This document shows positions 14,329 through 20,944 of a DNA stretch of 20,944 bases, in pieces. Source of the stretch: Candidatus Woesearchaeota archaeon (GTDB lineage Archaea > Nanobdellota > Nanobdellia > Woesearchaeales > UBA10200); NCBI GenBank assembly GCA_016180275.1, contig JACPBN010000044.1, positions 1 through 20,944 on the forward strand. The letters run 5' to 3'. A program made the translations under genes and the position numbers. The notes beneath the pieces were generated by a model that was not told the DNA's origin, did not search any database, and worked only from the letters and a program-made list of their open reading frames with translations. The stretch's first letter is position 1. Each line of letters opens with the position of its first letter.

Positions 14329-14583
14329 GTATTTGTTTAGCTCATGTGATAATCTGTTCAAAAGCGGTGGCGACTGCCGACGAACACTAGCTTAGAGCAT
14401 CAATGAGTTGCTCCTCCTCTACGCTTTGATAGTGGTTGTGTTAATGGAATATTATCTGTTGTGCTTCTCGATGTTTAATTAGCTGGCATTGCCCGTCGCA
14501 ACTTGGCTATGTTATGTTGATTTGTGTTCATCATAATTTGGCAGTCGCCACCGCTTTTGATTTTAGTGTAGCTAAACAAATAC
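14329..14583. mobile_element. 255-bp MITE-like element with terminal inverted repeats
   Basis: The element has nested complementarity between its ends. GTATTTGTTTAGCT (14329-14342) pairs perfectly with 14570-14583. A 21-base block at 14358-14378, containing AAAAGCGGTGGCGACTGCC, pairs perfectly with 14540-14560. GACGAACAC (14379-14387) pairs with GTGTTCATC (14524-14532) in 8 of 9 positions. An asymmetric internal loop (15 against 9 bases) separates the first two blocks. The octamer AAAATATC flanks both ends exactly. The interior has no open reading frame of note. This is the structure of a non-autonomous transposon mobilised in trans. An 8-bp duplication is known for several IS families (for example IS1595, ISL3, IS66), but I cannot assign the parent. 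It sits between the 708-residue gene and the channel gene, in the 365-base gap 14297-14661. Confidence 0.85.
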
Positions 14584-14591
14584 AAAATATC
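14584..14591. repeat. 8-bp target-site duplication, right copy
   Basis: AAAATATC follows the right terminal repeat directly and is identical to 14321-14328. Nothing else is seen from here to the stop of the next gene at 14662 except AT-rich DNA. Confidence 0.8.
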
Positions 14592-14661
14592 TACATAGAG
14601 CATCTAAAATAGCCTAAGTAAGTTAAAAGAATTTAAAAAATTTGTGGCCAATGCCTGCTAT

Positions 14662-16788
14662 TTAATGCTTAGGCATCAGCAGCATGCTTACCAGCACAGT
14701 TACAGTGCCTAATCCTAGCAAAAACCCGACTACTAATACAGGCACATAAAAGCTGCTGTCTTTCAATGAAAATTTCTCTTCATCAATAAATACCGGCTCT
14801 TTGCCTTCTTCTGCCTGAGTTGCTGTTGTTTGTTTTTGTGTATCCTGTTGTTGCCCTGCTTGAGCGTTTTGCTGTGACTGTGCAGTTTGCTGCTGTGTTT
14901 GTTGAGTTGTCTGCTGCTGTGCTGCACTTTGGTTCTGTGCCTGAGGATTGCATTCTTGCACAACGAGCTGCACATCTCTTATATCATCCAATATTGTATT
15001 GCTGAAAAATAGCTTTGCTCTTATTGGATATGTTCCTGCCTTTAATGTGTCTTTTAGGCTAATTGGCACAGAAAATCTTGCTTTGCTGTCTGTTTCTTTG
15101 TAATCATTGCTTAATTCTATTCCTGTCTTCTTGTAATTTATTCCCAAATCTGCATTTGTTATCTCAAGTGCAGCTTCATCTTCTTCTTTAGATCCAATGT
15201 TTGCAATTTCCACATCCAGTAAAGTGTTTCTCTTGCATGAAAGCTGGCTGTCAAGCAAGTTCATCTTTTTTATCTCTAACTCATGGTCCTTTCTATCAAC
15301 TTCGACGGTAAACTTAAACACAACCTTGTGCCTGGCTTTTGAGCTTTCATCTCTGCCTTCTGCCTCTATCGTTACATCATATACATCTTTCTCAGTATCA
15401 ATCGGCACAACAAAGTTCAGATCAACAGACTCTGTGTTTTCTGCATTTATATCTATGTCTGAAACTTCTTCATCAAGATCATCTTCATCATCTATGTCTT
15501 CAATTGTTGCCGTAACATCAATGTCTTGTATCCCAATGTCTTCAGCATCTGTAAAATCATTTTTTAATCTGACTTTTATTCTAAGCGGCTTTCCAGCTTG
15601 AACATCGTTGATTCTATCGCCTGTCAATGTCATCTCGTCTGTTTTTTCTCTATTCTGTATGTCTGTAAATGTAACTTCTACTTCCTCTACACTCAACTTT
15701 GAAACTGGCTGTACATAGAAGTCTGTTATTGATGTATTACCTGTAATGTTAGGGCTTGTTATAATTAAGTCTCCTATATCTGTTTTTGTCCCTGCAATTA
15801 AATCAACAGGTATAACGCCTTTTACTATTGCAGATTTAGTTTCTCCTGGGTTTATTGTAGAAAAATTTAATGTATTAGTGAAGTTTACATTATTAAGGGA
15901 AAATGCAATATTATATTTTGCATCTGCGGTCGAGAATACTGCAACATTAGCCAATACAGTATCACCTGTGTTTTGAATAGTTAAATTGGCAGATGCATTA
16001 CTTCCAAGACTTTGTGTATCTATGCCTAGCCTAAAGCTTGTTGGCAGTGTTAATTGTGTAACAGCATCTCTGACATGCAATGCCAAATTTACTGATTCAG
16101 TCTTATTTGCTGAGCTGCTATTATATGTTACATTTACTTTGCTTGTGTAATTTGCTGTTTTTTGAGCATTTGAAATTCCAGCCAGTGTAACTGATACAGG
16201 CTTTGATTCTCCAACTGCCAGGTTAAAGCTTGTTGTATTTAAGGCAACAACTGAGTTAGAAATTGTATTGCTTGCATTTGCAGCATCTGCCCAATTCTCA
16301 GCCAATAAATTAACTGATAATGCAACATTGCCGAAATTTGTTACTGTAAAAGTATTAGATATGCTGCTTGATAAATTTTTAAGCCAAAGCAAGTTTGATG
16401 GCGAGGTTAAAGTTACATCTGCATTATGCGCAGCGACTGCTATGCTTACTGATTGTGATAAATTACTTGTGCTGTTTGTTGCTGTAATATTGCATACTGA
16501 AGTGCCTACAAAACCAGCTGCAGGGTGAAAACTGAAATTTGTTAAATGACCAGAGCCAACTAAGCTTGTTACAAGCTCAGAATTATTGCATGCTTTAAAA
16601 TATCCAGTTGTGTCATTGCTTGCAAAATTTGACAGGACTATTAATTTGTCTTCAGTCGTATTCTGGACATGAGATTGTGGTGCTGGTGTAATAGCAGAAA
16701 AGCTGAATGCAGTGACTATGCTTCCAACTGCAATCAAAGATATAACTAAGAAAATACTTAATGCCAGATTTCTTAATATTTTATTCAT
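14662..16788 (-). CDS. putative S-layer-type surface protein, 708 residues
   Basis: Signal peptide at 1-27 (hydrophobic LALSIFLVISLIAVGSIV). The ectodomain to about 358 has beta-sandwich-like repeats with Cys67 and Cys99, and many Asn-X-Ser/Thr sequons. The two-part C-terminal module follows: part A 363-497, with the acidic loop DIDDEDDLDEE at 431-441 and VPIDTEKDVYDVTIEAEGRD, and part B 498-613, bounded by Cys518 and Cys613, probably a disulfide. A Gln/Thr-rich linker (614-657), a membrane helix (679-704) and a final Lys-His complete it. The start is strongly supported by GAGGGAG (16798-16792) three bases before the ATG. DPANN genomes often carry a protein of this plan annotated as putative S-layer. 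It is probably the abundant wall protein, with the giant protein as a second component. Confidence 0.8.
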   Translation of the reverse strand: MNKILRNLALSIFLVISLIAVGSIVTAFSFSAITPAPQSHVQNTTEDKLIVLSNFASNDTTGYFKACNNSELVTSLVGSGHLTNFSFHPAAGFVGTSVCNITATNSTSNLSQSVSIAVAAHNADVTLTSPSNLLWLKNLSSSISNTFTVTNFGNVALSVNLLAENWADAANASNTISNSVVALNTTSFNLAVGESKPVSVTLAGISNAQKTANYTSKVNVTYNSSSANKTESVNLALHVRDAVTQLTLPTSFRLGIDTQSLGSNASANLTIQNTGDTVLANVAVFSTADAKYNIAFSLNNVNFTNTLNFSTINPGETKSAIVKGVIPVDLIAGTKTDIGDLIITSPNITGNTSITDFYVQPVSKLSVEEVEVTFTDIQNREKTDEMTLTGDRINDVQAGKPLRIKVRLKNDFTDAEDIGIQDIDVTATIEDIDDEDDLDEEVSDIDINAENTESVDLNFVVPIDTEKDVYDVTIEAEGRDESSKARHKVVFKFTVEVDRKDHELEIKKMNLLDSQLSCKRNTLLDVEIANIGSKEEDEAALEITNADLGINYKKTGIELSNDYKETDSKARFSVPISLKDTLKAGTYPIRAKLFFSNTILDDIRDVQLVVQECNPQAQNQSAAQQQTTQQTQQQTAQSQQNAQAGQQQDTQKQTTATQAEEGKEPVFIDEEKFSLKDSSFYVPVLVVGFLLGLGTVTVLVSMLLMPKH

Positions 16789-16842
16789 AGTCTCCCTCTT
16801 AAATTAAAATAATAAATTATTGCCTAAAACTCTCTTGTTGTC

Positions 16843-16852
16843 ACTTTAAAGT
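16843..16852. promoter_or_regulatory. palindrome ACTTTAAAGT, candidate operator
   Basis: A perfect 10-base palindrome in the promoter of the 708-residue surface protein. The same decamer occurs inside TACTTTAAAGTA at 13427-13438, upstream of the other surface protein gene. Its role as an operator is inferred. Confidence 0.35.
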
Positions 16853-16857
16853 AATGG

Positions 16858-16872
16858 TGTATTTATAAATAT
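16858..16872 (-). promoter_or_regulatory. promoter of the 708-residue surface protein gene
   Basis: The minus strand reads ATATTTATAAATACA, which should start transcription near 16842 and leave a leader of about 55 bases ending in a strong ribosome site. The perfect palindrome ACTTTAAAGT (16843-16852) falls between the TATA box and the predicted start, a typical archaeal repressor position. Confidence 0.55.
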
Positions 16873-17069
16873 TATTGTAGTTGAATATAGAGGTTGAAAA
16901 ATATATAACCAACAGCTAAACTTGTCAGCAACAAATAACAATTAAGACTTTTTTGTCGCAGATGTGTAATGGGCATTAAGCAAATGATATATACTAATCT
17001 TCTATTAAAGAGTGTAAATAACATAATATGCCCTATTACTATTTTACCTCTTATAAGTGACAAAAATAA

Positions 17070-17180
17070 CGAAAGGTTTAAATATAAGCTTTACTTTATT
17101 GCTTAAAATAAGAGTGGTTTTAATGGATAAATCATAAATCAAAAGCTATAATCATTAAAAAATAGCAAAAATTTATATAA
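17070..17180 (+). promoter_or_regulatory. double promoter of the His-rich protein gene
   Basis: CGAAAGGTTTAAATAT at 17070-17085 belongs to the CGAAAG promoter class. ATTTATATAA at 17171-17180 is nearer the gene, with a further TATATAAA at 17191. The nearer box would give a leader of about 16 bases containing AGAGG (17203-17207). The rest of the 428-base gap between the divergent starts (16789-17216) holds only these signals and the promoter of the 708-residue gene. Confidence 0.5.
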
Positions 17181-17216
17181 AACCAAAAAATATATAAACG
17201 ATAGAGGATTACAAAA

Positions 17217-18065
17217 ATGTCAACAAAAACATTGGATGATCATATGACTGCAACTACATCAAAAAAAGGTGGACATACTGAAACTTCTACAGGTGATGCT
17301 GCCGGTAGTCATAGTTCTCATACAATAAATTTTTCAAGTGGTGAGCATGGTGGAGGTCATGGCGGCGGGCATAAAGACCTAATTCATGATGCAGAAACAA
17401 CTTACAAAAGCGCAAAGCGTGTTCTAGATACTACCCAATTAGCGCATGATGAAGCATTTCTTTATGCTGCAAAACTTATAAGGGATAAGAAAGGAGAAGT
17501 TGATACTAATAAATTAGAAGATGAAGGAATGAGAGATAAATTTGTCAAAAGAATGCTGCAATTTTATATAAGGCGAGCAAAAAAATCATTTTCTGAGGCA
17601 GGTGAACATGAAGAGCATGGTGCTCACGGAGAAGATGAAGCAGAAGGTGAAGACATAGATCCAATTAAGGCAGATAGGTTATTGCAAGCATACATAAATA
17701 TGACAGGTACCCAACTAAAAAGACAGATCGGTCAATATGGGGCAAAGTATTCCAAAGAAGTTCATGATGGTCTGATGGCTCAAGTACATAGGCAGATGCA
17801 GCAACAATTTGATGAATCAATTACAAGCAATATTAAACATGAGAATATTGAATCTGTGATACAATACACACATGTTGATCCACACCAGATAAAGAGGCCA
17901 CTTGAATTAGAGGAAGCTAAGGAGTTGCTTAGAACCAAATTCCAGGGTGATGTCTCTGATAGTTATTTAAAGAGGCATAGCTGGTATGGTCCAAGTACAG
18001 AAACACATGGCGATGCAGGTGGACACCATACAGTAGATATCGGCAAAAAAGCAAAACACCATTAG
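17217..18065 (+). CDS. histidine-rich soluble protein, function unknown
   Basis: 282 residues, 23 of them His. Residues 31-57 carry a His/Gly/Ser tract with GEHGGGHGGGHKDLIH. A second cluster, HEEHGAHGED, is at 131-140. The last 20 residues contain GGHH and end in KKAKHH. Between these lie helical segments (60-125 and 148-205) with YIRRAKKSF and QMQQQFDES. No signal peptide or membrane helix is present. The tracts could bind Zn, Ni, Cu or Co ions, or drive assembly or pH-dependent behaviour; no family is recognised. The gene has good promoters and a ribosome site and is followed by a T-rich stretch that includes the first copy of a 26-base repeat. Confidence 0.7.
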   Translation: MSTKTLDDHMTATTSKKGGHTETSTGDAAGSHSSHTINFSSGEHGGGHGGGHKDLIHDAETTYKSAKRVLDTTQLAHDEAFLYAAKLIRDKKGEVDTNKLEDEGMRDKFVKRMLQFYIRRAKKSFSEAGEHEEHGAHGEDEAEGEDIDPIKADRLLQAYINMTGTQLKRQIGQYGAKYSKEVHDGLMAQVHRQMQQQFDESITSNIKHENIESVIQYTHVDPHQIKRPLELEEAKELLRTKFQGDVSDSYLKRHSWYGPSTETHGDAGGHHTVDIGKKAKHH

Positions 18066-18074
18066 TTTTTTTCT

Positions 18075-18100
18075 ATTTTTTATATTTGTCGTCTTTTTCT
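18075..18100 (+). repeat. 26-bp direct repeat, copy 1
   Basis: The first half reads ATTTTTTATATTTG and the second half TCGTCTTTTTCT. It is identical over 26 bases to 19575-19600 and lies 10 bases behind the stop of the His-rich gene. It is T-rich and may act as a terminator, or as a TATA element of the ATPase unit. Confidence 0.85.
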
Positions 18101-18138
18101 TGAAGTATTTTAGTAACTATTAGCTAAAAATAGCAAGA

Positions 18139-18205
18139 TTTATATAGTAGATTAGCTATATTTAGTTAAATTTGTATATCCTACTAAGTATTTTTAGTTA
18201 AATTT
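18139..18205 (+). promoter_or_regulatory. promoter of the ATPase gene with paired TTTAGTTAAATTT
   Basis: TTTATATA at 18139-18146, preceded by AAAAATAGCAAGA, is the TATA box. It closely matches the promoter before the His-rich gene (AAAAATAGCAAAA then ATTTATATA, 17159-17179). TTTAGTTAAATTT occurs twice, at 18161-18173 and 18193-18205, 32 bases apart. The first copy overlaps the predicted start of transcription, so the pair may be an autoregulatory site. Confidence 0.45.
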
Positions 18206-18224
18206 ATTTAATCTGGTGGATAAA

Positions 18225-19559
18225 ATGGACAAAAACATCCTGGCTGAGATATTAAATGACTGGAATTGTTGGAAGAATAACCTAGAAAGCGGTAAGCCCA
18301 GAGATAACTATGTGGATCTTTGCCTGAGATATCTGGATGTAAATGTTGCTACAACCATTATAGGAGTCAGGCGCTCTGGAAAGTCTTACCTCATGAGGCA
18401 GATGATAAGAAAGCTGATAGCAAAAGGGATTGATAAGAAAAATATCCTGATGGTTAATTTTGATGATAAAAGGTTTACTGAATTTTATCCTGAGCTTTTA
18501 GATGAAATTTATAGTATATATCTGGAGTTAATGATGCCTGATAAGATGCCGTTTGTTTTTTTTGATGAGATCCAAAATGTTCCAAATTGGGAGAGATGGG
18601 TCAGGACCATGCATGAGTTAGGCAAAGCGAAAATAATTATTTCAGGCTCATCTTCCAAGATGCTTCATGGTGAGCTGGCAACTTTGCTCACAGGCAGGCA
18701 TTTAGACATATTCATTTTTCCATTAAGCCTGAGTGAGATTTTAGGATTTAAGCAAATACACCTAAATGATAAGCTGGATATTATCTCAAGATCTCATGAG
18801 ATCAGGAATGCTTTAAATGAGCTATTTGAGTATGGTGGATTTCCAGAAGTTCTGCTAAGCAAAGAAAAAAAGCAGCTTTTGCTTGCATATTTCGATGACA
18901 TACTTGTAAACGACATTGAAAAAAGATATAATATACATGAATCTCAAAAGCTAAGGTCGTTGGCTAGATTTTACCTGACTAACGCTTCAAATACGATAAC
19001 TTTCAACTCGTTGAGCAAGCACCTAAGCTTATCTCCAGCCACCATAGAAAAATTCACTTCATATTTTGAAGAGGTTAATCTCTTATTTTTCATAAAGCGT
19101 TTTTCTTTTAAAGTAAAAGAACAGGAGAAAGCAGCAAGAAAAGTCTATTCAATTGATGTCGGCCTTTCCAATGCAATAGGATTCCAATTTAGCCAGAATA
19201 TTGGAAAGATAATTGAAAATATAACTGCAATAGAACTAAAGAAGCAGGAAAAATTAGATCCTAACACAGAGATCTATTATTGGCAGGATGTAAAAGGCAA
19301 AGAAGTGGACTTTGTTGTCAAAAGAAAACAAAACGTAGAGCAATTGATCCAGGTATGCCAAAAGATGGATGAGCTTAAGACTAAAGAACGTGAGATCCAT
19401 GCATTGCTTATTGCAGGCAGTGACCTCAAATGCAGAAATTTATTAGTGATAACATTGGACTACGAAGCAGAAGAATACCATGAATGGTTTGGAATGAAAG
19501 GCAAGATTAAGTTTTTGCCCATAATGAAATGGCTCTTGAGGGCTTTTATCCCTATCTGA
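18225..19559 (+). CDS. AAA ATPase with C-terminal DUF4143 nuclease-like domain
   Basis: 444 residues from the ATG at 18225. The in-frame GTG at 18216 lies inside GGTGGAT (18215-18221), which is better read as the ribosome site. Walker A GVRRSGKS is at 47-54, Walker B FVFFDEIQ at 110-117 and the sensor segment IISGSSSK at 138-145. A winged-helix region covers roughly 240-290. The DUF4143 domain follows, with IYYWQDVKGKEVDFVV near 350-365, where Asp362 and Gln376 fit a PD-(D/E)xK-like fold. This family is widespread in archaea and bacteria, often in accessory regions, and its function is unsettled; mobile-element or defence links have been suggested. The gene is bracketed by exact 26-base repeats, hinting that it arrived as a unit. 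Confidence 0.9.
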   Translation: MDKNILAEILNDWNCWKNNLESGKPRDNYVDLCLRYLDVNVATTIIGVRRSGKSYLMRQMIRKLIAKGIDKKNILMVNFDDKRFTEFYPELLDEIYSIYLELMMPDKMPFVFFDEIQNVPNWERWVRTMHELGKAKIIISGSSSKMLHGELATLLTGRHLDIFIFPLSLSEILGFKQIHLNDKLDIISRSHEIRNALNELFEYGGFPEVLLSKEKKQLLLAYFDDILVNDIEKRYNIHESQKLRSLARFYLTNASNTITFNSLSKHLSLSPATIEKFTSYFEEVNLLFFIKRFSFKVKEQEKAARKVYSIDVGLSNAIGFQFSQNIGKIIENITAIELKKQEKLDPNTEIYYWQDVKGKEVDFVVKRKQNVEQLIQVCQKMDELKTKEREIHALLIAGSDLKCRNLLVITLDYEAEEYHEWFGMKGKIKFLPIMKWLLRAFIPI

Positions 19560-19574
19560 TTATAAATTCAACAA

Positions 19575-19600
19575 ATTTTTTATATTTGTCGTCTTTTTCT
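19575..19600 (+). repeat. 26-bp direct repeat, copy 2
   Basis: Identical to 18075-18100. It begins 16 bases after the ATPase stop and ends seven bases before the next ATG. Its TTTTTTATATTTG is centred about 25 bases before that ATG, so this copy can serve as the leaderless promoter of the 422-residue gene as well as the ATPase terminator. Confidence 0.85.
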
Positions 19601-19607
19601 CTGATTT

Positions 19608-20876
19608 ATGGCAAATTTGGGGTTAGAGGAAAGGATAGCAGACAGAGCAGCAACTGCTGCAGCAAATTATAACACATTTACATCTAATTACCTTAATTAT
19701 AATCTTACACATACTTCTAATTACGCCCTTGATTCTTATTCACATAGAATTAGTTTTGGAAACTATGGAGCTGCTGGTAAAAAAGAAACCCAACAAACAA
19801 TCATAACAAATACTGAAACCCAAACAGATAATATCTTAGCAGGCCTTGAAAATATTGCAATAGCTTATTCTCCTGTCTATGATGTTGAGACAAAGCACCA
19901 TGTTCCAGATGCAAGCTTTAGCTTCAATGGCGATGAGATTTACCTCTTTCCTGAGCAGTGCGGCAATGGAACAAATTATATGATCTTCAGGCCAACAGAG
20001 AATGTTGGCGAGCCGATGGAATTAGAAGAAGGGTTTTATTATGCGCATGCAGATGAGCTTGATGGGATTGAACAGGCATTGCAGAGCATGCAAGATATAA
20101 AGACAGAGATGATCAAATTTGAAGCAAGTGGTCAGCTTGAGAGGCTGATAGAATTTGCTCAGGAAAATGGCACTAATACATACATCCTAAGGCAGCCAGA
20201 TTTTTATGGTGCAACCAGTAAAGGTCTTGCAATTGCATACACCTTCTATCATAAGCATATCCCTGGAGAATTGTTTTTATTGGGCGCAGGCAAAAACTTT
20301 TACGATTCTACCTATAATCATGGGTTAAATTTTGGAGTTCATCCTGATTATGGCATAGTCGATGCTTTGACAGAGGAATTATTGCACCAAGTGCAGCCAG
20401 AATGGATGTATGACATGGTTATTGAGCACGGTTACATGGAATTGCTTGAAGGCCATGTCAAGGCATTAAAATCAAAATACTTCTTTGAGAGAGTAAATGA
20501 AGCACCTGATGAGGATACAAGAATGTCCTATTGGCTGCTTTCCCTGAATAATTATGCATGGTACAGGCAGCTGATGAAGCAGCATATTGAATTATATGGT
20601 GTAGAGATAGATGAAGATATAGTAATTGATATAGACAAATCCAATAATTTGATAGGATTGGAAATATTCTATGCCTATGATTTCTTTAAAGCTATGGATA
20701 AACAGTTTCCTAAAGCTATACTTGAAGAAACAAAAGAAGTTAATTTGGATTTTAAAAATTATAGGAATTATTTAATAATAAAATTGCTAATACCTTATAA
20801 TAAAAAAATTATAGAAGAAAAACTCCCTTTAATACCGGTCAGAAAGTATGAAAGCCCTATATTGAAGTATGTTTAA
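19608..20876 (+). CDS. unknown 422-residue protein with EELLH motif, possible metalloprotein
   Basis: Soluble protein without a signal peptide. The N-terminal 60 residues are rich in Asn, Tyr, Thr and Ser (YNTFTSNYLNYNLTHTSNY) and look disordered. A folded part follows, with SFSFNGDEIYLF near 103-114. Residues 251-290 hold DALTEELLHQ (Glu256, Glu257, His260), VIEHGY (Glu273, His274) and LLEGHVKAL (Glu281, His283). Such spaced Glu and His residues could bind a metal as in inverted zincin-type or ferritin-like sites, but no named family is recognised. The C-terminus is charged and helical. Transcription probably starts from the TATA element in the second 26-base repeat. The stop is three bases from that of the convergent gene at the right edge. 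Confidence 0.65.
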   Translation: MANLGLEERIADRAATAAANYNTFTSNYLNYNLTHTSNYALDSYSHRISFGNYGAAGKKETQQTIITNTETQTDNILAGLENIAIAYSPVYDVETKHHVPDASFSFNGDEIYLFPEQCGNGTNYMIFRPTENVGEPMELEEGFYYAHADELDGIEQALQSMQDIKTEMIKFEASGQLERLIEFAQENGTNTYILRQPDFYGATSKGLAIAYTFYHKHIPGELFLLGAGKNFYDSTYNHGLNFGVHPDYGIVDALTEELLHQVQPEWMYDMVIEHGYMELLEGHVKALKSKYFFERVNEAPDEDTRMSYWLLSLNNYAWYRQLMKQHIELYGVEIDEDIVIDIDKSNNLIGLEIFYAYDFFKAMDKQFPKAILEETKEVNLDFKNYRNYLIIKLLIPYNKKIIEEKLPLIPVRKYESPILKYV

Positions 20877-20879
20877 GTA

Positions 20880-20944
20880 TTACTTCAAGGTCTCCTCAAT
20901 AATCTTCTTTTCCTCTTCTGTTATTCCGTACAATTGATAGACTA
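20880..20944 (-). CDS. C-terminal end of a gene, probably type IIG restriction-modification (partial at right edge)
   Basis: The minus strand gives 20 residues ending in TAA: VYQLYGITEEEKKIIEETLK. The pattern VY.LYGLTEEE.KIIE is what I recall at the C-terminus of Eco57I-like type IIG restriction-modification proteins and related adenine methylases. With only 20 residues the family call is tentative, although the coding frame itself is convincing. Confidence 0.45.
   Translation of the reverse strand, partial: VYQLYGITEEEKKIIEETLK

Noticed and set aside
16872..17063. A 63-residue hydrophobic minus-strand frame between the divergent promoters
   Set aside because: It has no ribosome site, lies across promoter sequence, and its hydrophobic look is expected from T-rich DNA.
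1..20944. CRISPR array or cas genes
   Set aside because: No regularly spaced repeat-spacer pattern and no Cas-like protein was seen; the direct repeats present are pairs only.

Overview
The window looks like a piece of an AT-rich archaeal genome, most likely from a DPANN lineage such as Woesearchaeales or Pacearchaeales. This is inferred from four things: strong TATA boxes of the TTTATAT type placed about 25-30 bases before start codons (leaderless transcripts), GGTGAT/GGAGG-type ribosome sites, a serine tRNA gene with no encoded CCA end, and two large N-glycosylation-sequon-rich surface proteins of the 'putative S-layer' kind. No ribosomal or other taxonomic marker gene is present, so the placement is not proven.

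Layout. At 3-152 lies the 3' end of an unidentified plus-strand gene. It converges on a minus-strand operon (2690-171) encoding a transglutaminase-like protein that has lost its catalytic histidine, an unknown 173-residue protein, and a soluble histidine kinase. From about 2900 to 3730 there is an island of higher GC with one short-form asparaginase gene, bracketed by copies of a TTTGGACTGG repeat. Next come a small orphan gene (3808), a coding-like fragment without a start (to 4400), and an AbiEi/AbiEii-type antitoxin-toxin pair on the minus strand. A further unknown gene is at 6224. The stretch 6941-7255 holds a frame-damaged small gene that may be an integrase remnant, just downstream of a tRNA-Ser(CGA) gene. 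A small nucleotidyltransferase with a 74-residue partner follows (8332-7509).

The middle (8411-16788) is a cell-surface block on the minus strand: a 708-residue S-layer-like protein, a two-helix potassium channel, and a 1633-residue multidomain adhesin-like protein. The two surface proteins share a two-part C-terminal module, a C-terminal membrane anchor and a Lys-His end. Between the 708-residue gene and the channel gene sits a 255-bp non-coding mobile element with terminal inverted repeats and an exact 8-bp target duplication.

The right part (17217-20876) is on the plus strand: a histidine-rich protein, an AAA ATPase of the DUF4143 type, and a 422-residue protein with a possible metal-binding EELLH motif. 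The ATPase gene is bracketed by an exact 26-bp direct repeat whose copies are 1500 bp apart. At the right edge is the C-terminus of a minus-strand gene that resembles the end of type IIG restriction-modification enzymes. Overall the window mixes surface architecture with accessory and defence-like modules, and it shows several traces of gene gain.
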